Positions 60,405-64,000 of a stretch of DNA of 64,000 nucleotides are shown in pieces. Position 1 is the first letter of the stretch, and every line of letters starts with the position of its first letter. Source of the stretch: Corallincola platygyrae (lineage in GTDB: Bacteria; Pseudomonadota; Gammaproteobacteria; Enterobacterales; Neiellaceae); contig NZ_BAABLI010000034.1 of the NCBI RefSeq assembly GCF_039544265.1, positions 104,976 through 168,975 on the forward strand. Reading direction: 5' to 3'. The notes beneath the pieces were generated by a model, which was given only the letters and a program-made list of their open reading frames with translations, did no database searches and was not told the DNA's origin. Made by a program: the position numbers and the translations under genes.

Positions 60405-61412
60405 ATGATTGAGGCTGATCGATTGGTGCAGGGCACCCACTTACGAGAAGAAGAAGCCCTCGACAGGGCGATTCGCCCTAAACTGCTTTCTGATTACACT
60501 GGCCAATCTCACGTTGTCGAGCAGATGGAGATCTTCATCAAAGCCGCAAAGTTGCGTCAGGATGCCTTGGACCACCTGTTGATATTTGGTCCACCTGGAT
60601 TAGGTAAAACCACGCTCGCTAACATCGTTGCCAATGAGCTTGATGTAAATATCAAAACCACCTCAGGTCCTGTCCTAGAGAAAGCGGGGGATTTGGCAGC
60701 GCTTTTAACCAATCTTGAACCAAATGATGTGTTGTTTATTGATGAAATTCATCGGCTCAGTCCTGTTGTTGAGGAAGTACTGTATCCGGCGATGGAAGAT
60801 TACCAGTTGGATATCATGATTGGCGAGGGGCCTGCGGCTCGCTCAATTAAGTTGGACCTGCCCCCATTCACCCTGATTGGGGCAACTACCCGAGCTGGTT
60901 CACTTACATCGCCTCTTCGTGACCGATTTGGTATTGTGCAGCGGCTGGAGTTTTACAATGTTGTAGAGCTCACCAAAATTGTTCAACGCTCAGCTGCACA
61001 TCTGGGCATGGAGTTGCTTCAGGAAGGTGCTGGTGAGATAGCACGCCGAAGCCGCGGCACACCGCGTATTGCCAATCGCTTGTTACGTCGGGTTCGTGAC
61101 TATGCCGAGGTTAAAGCAGCGGGACAAATTAGCGATCAGGTCGCGTCTCAGGCGCTGGACATGCTGGATGTTGACGATGCAGGTTTTGACTTCATGGATC
61201 GGAAGTTACTGCTGGCACTTATTGATAAGTTTGATGGTGGTCCAGTAGGCTTGGAAAACGTAGCCGCAGCGATAGGTGAAGCCAAAGAAACCATTGAAGA
61301 TGTGCTTGAACCGTACCTTATCCAGCAAGGTTTTTTGCAGCGAACCCCCAGAGGCCGCATTGCAACTCAACGTGCTTATATGCATTTTGGGTTAGAGCGA
61401 AAAGAAAGCTAG
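60405..61412 (+). CDS. ruvB: Holliday junction DNA helicase subunit RuvB
   Basis: A 335-residue AAA+ motor. Walker A is GPPGLGKTTLA, Walker B is LFIDEIHRLSP, and sensor 1 is GATTRAGSLTSPLRDRFG. The winged-helix C-terminus (PYLIQQGFLQRTPRGRIAT) contacts DNA. It drives branch migration with RuvA and is 8 bp behind ruvA. No plus-strand terminator is obvious after it; the hairpin at 61445-61465 faces the other strand. Confidence 0.98.
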   Translation: MIEADRLVQGTHLREEEALDRAIRPKLLSDYTGQSHVVEQMEIFIKAAKLRQDALDHLLIFGPPGLGKTTLANIVANELDVNIKTTSGPVLEKAGDLAALLTNLEPNDVLFIDEIHRLSPVVEEVLYPAMEDYQLDIMIGEGPAARSIKLDLPPFTLIGATTRAGSLTSPLRDRFGIVQRLEFYNVVELTKIVQRSAAHLGMELLQEGAGEIARRSRGTPRIANRLLRRVRDYAEVKAAGQISDQVASQALDMLDVDDAGFDFMDRKLLLALIDKFDGGPVGLENVAAAIGEAKETIEDVLEPYLIQQGFLQRTPRGRIATQRAYMHFGLERKES

Positions 61413-61438
61413 TCAGCATAACTCTCTGAAATATAGGT

Positions 61439-61616
61439 AAAAAAAACCCGCGAAATTCGCGGGTTAAAGAGAACAATATCATTCAACGGGAAGCGCCTGA
61501 TAGGCGAAAATCCAGATTGATAAATGAGGCGTCGCCTCGATTCCAGGGAGAGAAGACACTCACCGAACTCGCCATCCAAAGATGATCAAAAAACTACAAG
61601 TAATTGTCTTCAACTG
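61439..61616 (-). ncRNA. Candidate leftward small RNA between ruvB and ybgC
   Basis: On the minus strand this stretch has its own promoter and ends in an intrinsic terminator: AACCCGCGAA/TTCGCGGGTT (61445-61465), whose T8 tract exists only when read leftward. Between them the transcript can fold. CCAG plus GAAGACA pair with TGTCTTC plus CTGG (61543-61558 with 61605-61617). Hairpins are GAGGC-GTC-GCCTC (61526-61538) and CGCCT-GAT-AGGCG (61494-61506). No ORF of note is inside. Three GGA triplets could attract a CsrA/RsmA-type protein, but this is weak. About 178 nt long; family unknown. Confidence 0.6.
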
Positions 61617-61622
61617 GGGCTC

Positions 61623-61651
61623 ATTGTAGGCAGGCCCTGTATACAAAACAA
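61623..61651 (-). promoter_or_regulatory. Promoter of the candidate small RNA
   Basis: Read leftward: TTGTTT (61651-61646), 17-bp spacer, TACAAT (61628-61623), placing the start near 61616. Confidence 0.6.
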
Positions 61652-61720
61652 ACGAGTTATTTTTCGGTTAAGAATAAGAAAAACTAATGCGTAATAGCTT
61701 TGGTAAAGCAAGGTTGAATA

Positions 61721-61807
61721 ATGCTTGCTCGAATTATGATGTTGTTTTTATTGGTTTTATTTGTTTGGTGTTGTTTTTGTTATGCAGTCGGCCTGAATAC
61801 TTATTAA
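61721..61807 (+). CDS. Possible 28-residue hydrophobic peptide
   Basis: ATG at 61721 with AAGG 7 bp upstream opens 28 codons: a short start (MLARI), one hydrophobic helix with three cysteines (MMLFLLVLFVWCCFCYAVGL) and NTY before TAA. It resembles small membrane subunits in size only. In enterobacteria cydX-ybgE precede ybgC, but no cyd genes are here and similarity is not evident. T-rich codons could also arise by chance. Confidence 0.3.
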   Translation: MLARIMMLFLLVLFVWCCFCYAVGLNTY

Positions 61808-61866
61808 GTTAGAATATCTTTTTTAGCGTGCTTGGTTTGCAGGATGTGGTCAAAAAAATGATGAAA

Positions 61867-61880
61867 TTGATTGAGATCAA
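61867..61880. promoter_or_regulatory. Perfect FNR/Anr box upstream of ybgC
   Basis: TTGATTGAGATCAA fits TTGAT-N4-ATCAA at all ten fixed positions and shares the following bases (ATCAATTTAC) with the box at 26537. It is about 204 bp before ybgC, with no obvious -10 at the classical distance. Confidence 0.55.
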
Positions 61881-62083
61881 TTTACTACATCAAAGTGACT
61901 TGGCGCGCGAACCTCTATCGAATTTGCCTGAATATTTAAATAAATTACGCCTCAACCTGTGTCGAAAATCACAACTTCAGTTAGACATGAATGTGGCTTA
62001 CCATGCAGGCGGAACTTTCTGTATAGTTAGCTGCCATCAATAAAAATGACATCTTTATTAATTCGGAGTTTGGCAGGGCAGCC

Positions 62084-62491
62084 TTGATAAGTAACAACTT
62101 CCATTGGCCAGTGCGTGTCTATTACGAAGATACAGATGCTGGTGGCATAGTTTTTTATGCCAACTACCTAAAATTCTTTGAAAGAGCGAGGACTGAATGG
62201 CTTCGCGAACTTGGTATTGAACAGGATTTGCTTCTCAAACAAGGGATCGGCTTTGTCGTTCGCTCTGTGGTGATGAATAACCTGGCGTCAGCCAAGTTTA
62301 ACGATATGCTCGACGTGACTGCGGAAATTGTCGTGCGAAAGAAGGCCAGCCTTGTTTTCAGGCAGGCGATTCGAAACCAAGATGACATTCTGATAGCAAC
62401 CGCAGAAGTTAAAGTAGCCTGCGTTAACCTAAACCAAGCGAAACCCATCGCCATACCTGAACAGATCACAGGAGTATTGCCCCGTGTCTAA
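62084..62491 (+). CDS. ybgC: Tol-Pal-associated acyl-CoA thioesterase YbgC
   Basis: A 135-residue hotdog-fold thioesterase. VYYEDTDAGGIVFYANYLKFFERARTEWLRELG carries the active-site Asp and family signature. It acts on short-chain acyl-CoA or acyl-ACP and heads the tol-pal operon. The start is TTG at 62084; it overlaps tolQ by 8 bp. Confidence 0.95.
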   Translation: MISNNFHWPVRVYYEDTDAGGIVFYANYLKFFERARTEWLRELGIEQDLLLKQGIGFVVRSVVMNNLASAKFNDMLDVTAEIVVRKKASLVFRQAIRNQDDILIATAEVKVACVNLNQAKPIAIPEQITGVLPRV

Positions 62492-63179
62492 TGACATTTC
62501 GTTTCTCAAATTAATTTTTGACGCCAGTCTTCTGGTGCAGCTTGTGATGCTGATCCTGCTGGCGATGTCAGTTGCTTCCTGGGCAATGATTATTCAGCGT
62601 GCAAAAGCATTGAAAGCAGCTCAGGACCATGCGGACAAGTTTGAAGATCGATTCTGGTCAGGGGTTGATCTGAACAAGCTTTATCAAGAAGTGAATGCGC
62701 GCAGCGCTGATGCAAAAGGCATGGAGCAGATTTTTAAGTCAGGCTTCAAAGAGTTTGCTCGTTTGCACCGAAGCACAGGCAATCAGTCTGGCGTAAATGC
62801 CGTTGAAGGGACTGCTCGTGCCATGCGTGTTGCACTATCCAGAGAAGTTGACGAGCTGGAAACTCACTTACCGTTTATGGCCACCGTTGGCTCAATCAGC
62901 CCTTATATCGGCTTGTTTGGCACCGTTTGGGGAATTATGAATGCGTTCGTTGCCCTCGGTAGTATGAACCAGGCTCAGCTGACGCTTTCCCTTGTGGCTC
63001 CGGCTATTGCTGAAGCCTTGATTGCAACGGCTATGGGCCTGTTCGCGGCGATTCCCGCGGTCATTGCATACAACAAATTCAGTCACCAGGTTGAGCGACT
63101 GGAAAACAGTTATGGCAACTTTATGGAGGAGTTCTCCAGCATCTTGCATCGTCAGTCTGTGGCGGCAGATCAGGAGTAA
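62484..63179 (+). CDS. tolQ: TolQ proton-channel subunit
   Basis: A 231-residue inner-membrane protein with three helices. SISPYIGLFGTVWGIMNAF and the third helix (APAIAEALIATAMGLFAAIPAVIAYN) are TolQ-type. With TolR it energises TolA for outer-membrane constriction at division. Start GTG at 62484, inside the ybgC end. Distinct from the TtpC/ExbB pair at 16.5-18.4 kb. Confidence 0.97.
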   Translation: MSNDISFLKLIFDASLLVQLVMLILLAMSVASWAMIIQRAKALKAAQDHADKFEDRFWSGVDLNKLYQEVNARSADAKGMEQIFKSGFKEFARLHRSTGNQSGVNAVEGTARAMRVALSREVDELETHLPFMATVGSISPYIGLFGTVWGIMNAFVALGSMNQAQLTLSLVAPAIAEALIATAMGLFAAIPAVIAYNKFSHQVERLENSYGNFMEEFSSILHRQSVAADQE

Positions 63180-63185
63180 GTCTCA

Positions 63186-63611
63186 ATGAGCTATCAACGC
63201 AAAAGGCGCAAGCCAAAAGCGGAGATCAATGTAGTACCGTATATCGACGTGATGTTGGTACTGCTGGTTATCTTTATGGTGACAGCACCTCTTATCACTC
63301 AGGGGGTGAAAGTTAATCTGCCTAAACAAGACGCTAACCCCTTGCTGGAAGACGCTAAGCCTCCAGTTATTGCGACGATTGAATCCGATGGCACTTATTG
63401 GTTCACTGATGACAAAGGTAAATCGGAAGAGTTGCCTCTTGATGACTTGGTTGCTCGAATTGCAGCCATTGTTGAGTTAGCCCCATCGACCCATGTAGTT
63501 GTCAAGGGCGACGAGAAGGTGCCATATGGTTATGTGGTCTCACTTATGGCTGATTTGGAAAACGCTGGAATAGAGACTGTCGGCCTAATGACAGATCCGA
63601 GTGGGGGCTAA
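63186..63611 (+). CDS. tolR: TolR protein
   Basis: A 141-residue protein with one membrane helix. D21 in VVPYIDVMLVLLVIFMVTAP is the proton-pathway Asp. The periplasmic domain ends VSLMADLENAGIETVGLMT. It lies 6 bp after tolQ, in the standard operon. Confidence 0.97.
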   Translation: MSYQRKRRKPKAEINVVPYIDVMLVLLVIFMVTAPLITQGVKVNLPKQDANPLLEDAKPPVIATIESDGTYWFTDDKGKSEELPLDDLVARIAAIVELAPSTHVVVKGDEKVPYGYVVSLMADLENAGIETVGLMTDPSGG

Positions 63612-63617
63612 CTTAGG

Positions 63618-64000
63618 GTGTCTCAGCGTCCACTTCATCATTTCATCATTATTTCGGCACTGGCGCATATTGTGCTGGGTGTCGTTTTGTTCGCGAGTGT
63701 TCAATTTACCAAGCCTGAGCGTCAGCCTCAGATGGTAAATACAGCGCCTATTCAAGCTGTTACAGTCGATCGCAAGCTGGTTGAAAAGCAGTTGAGGCAA
63801 ATCGAAGATAGAAAAAAAGCTGCTGAACGTGCGGAGCAGAGAAAGTTAGACGAACAGAAGCGCAAGCTAAAAGAAGCAGAGGATAAGCGAAAAGCCGAAG
63901 AAGCCAGAATCAAGAAGCTTGAGCGAGATCGCAAGCGCAAAGAAGCAGAGCGTAAAAAAGCGGAGCAAGAAGCGAAGAAGGCAAAAGAGCTAGCAGCAAA
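63618..64000 (+). CDS. tolA: TolA, N-terminal part (cut by window end)
   Basis: A GTG at 63618, with TAGG upstream and 6 bp after tolR, opens a frame to the window end. It encodes a membrane anchor (HHFIIISALAHIVLGVVLFAS), then a Lys/Glu/Ala-rich helix (for example RKLDEQKRKLKEAEDKRKAEEA), the TolA domain II pattern. The C-terminal domain lies outside the window. TolA links the inner-membrane TolQR motor to Pal/TolB. Confidence 0.93.
   Translation, partial: MSQRPLHHFIIISALAHIVLGVVLFASVQFTKPERQPQMVNTAPIQAVTVDRKLVEKQLRQIEDRKKAAERAEQRKLDEQKRKLKEAEDKRKAEEARIKKLERDRKRKEAERKKAEQEAKKAKELAA

Noticed and set aside
61439..61466. Hairpin as the terminator of ruvB
   Set aside because: The T tract exists only on the minus strand; rightward it is followed by TTAAAG, so it fits a leftward transcript better.
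61828..62043. 71-codon ORF before ybgC
   Set aside because: It starts with a GTG without a ribosome site, contains the FNR box, and shows no family-like pattern.
1..64000. tRNA or rRNA genes and prophage modules
   Set aside because: No cloverleaf-type or rRNA-like stretch and no phage structural or integrase gene was recognised on either strand.

Overview
The window reads as a chromosomal stretch of a marine-type gammaproteobacterium. I place it near the Alteromonadales/Oceanospirillales/Cellvibrionales but cannot name a genus. Support comes from fadD-rnd adjacency, apt-dnaX-ybaB, a cmoA-cmoB pair, an aspS-nudB-yebC-ruvCAB-ybgC-tolQRA run, a large Alteromonas-style TonB-dependent receptor, and a TtpC-type (three-channel-gene) TonB system. 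Coding density is high, base composition looks even, and most genes have a clear Shine-Dalgarno. I saw no rRNA, tRNA, CRISPR array, prophage or complete insertion sequence.

Layout. 1-6.7 kb: a truncated ORF, a secreted methyltransferase-like protein, an alpha/beta hydrolase, fadD, rnd, a PAS-GGDEF cyclase and a small secreted protein. 6.9-11.3 kb: an AsmA protein, the 4.5S SRP RNA, then leftward genes for a ComFB-like protein, a DUF2057 protein, PriC and a TSUP exporter. 11.8-20.7 kb: a TonB-dependent receptor, a 2OG-Fe(II) oxygenase-like protein, and a tightly overlapping energising operon (DUF3450, TtpC, ExbB, ExbD, TonB, TPR). 20.9-24.2 kb: a DUF885 lipoprotein, a DksA-like protein and dusC. 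24.4-26.4 kb: a three-gene RiPP operon of the bufferin/HvfABC type. Its precursor carries ten EGKCG motifs, followed by a DUF692 (MNIO) enzyme and a DUF2063 partner. 26.4-27.3 kb: a perfect FNR/Anr box, a tiny membrane peptide, a poly-C hairpin and a lone receiver protein. 27.4-36.7 kb: apt-dnaX-ybaB, then a 5 kb insertion (large lipoprotein, glutathione peroxidase, ABM protein, MITE) before recR. 36.8-38.8 kb: a ComEA-like protein and gltX. 39.2-44.7 kb: sulfate assimilation (cysC, cysQ, cysD, cysN, SLC13 permease). 44.8-48 kb: galU, galE and a UDP-glucuronate 4-epimerase-like gene. 48-52.6 kb: a LysR regulator, a degenerate M3-peptidase-like protein and cmoBA. 52.8-55.6 kb: a three-SBP-domain GGDEF sensor. 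55.8-64 kb: fmdB-like, aspS, nudB, yebC, ruvCAB, a structured intergenic region with a candidate leftward small RNA, then ybgC-tolQRA, with tolA cut by the window end.

Most notable: the EGKCG-repeat RiPP operon with a hairpin between precursor and enzyme genes; a candidate minus-strand sRNA with its own promoter and terminator between ruvB and ybgC; a textbook -1 frameshift signal inside dnaX; two members of one MITE family; a near-identical terminator used at four loci; and two perfect FNR/Anr boxes in otherwise unexplained gaps. All calls come from reading the sequence by eye; no database search was run.
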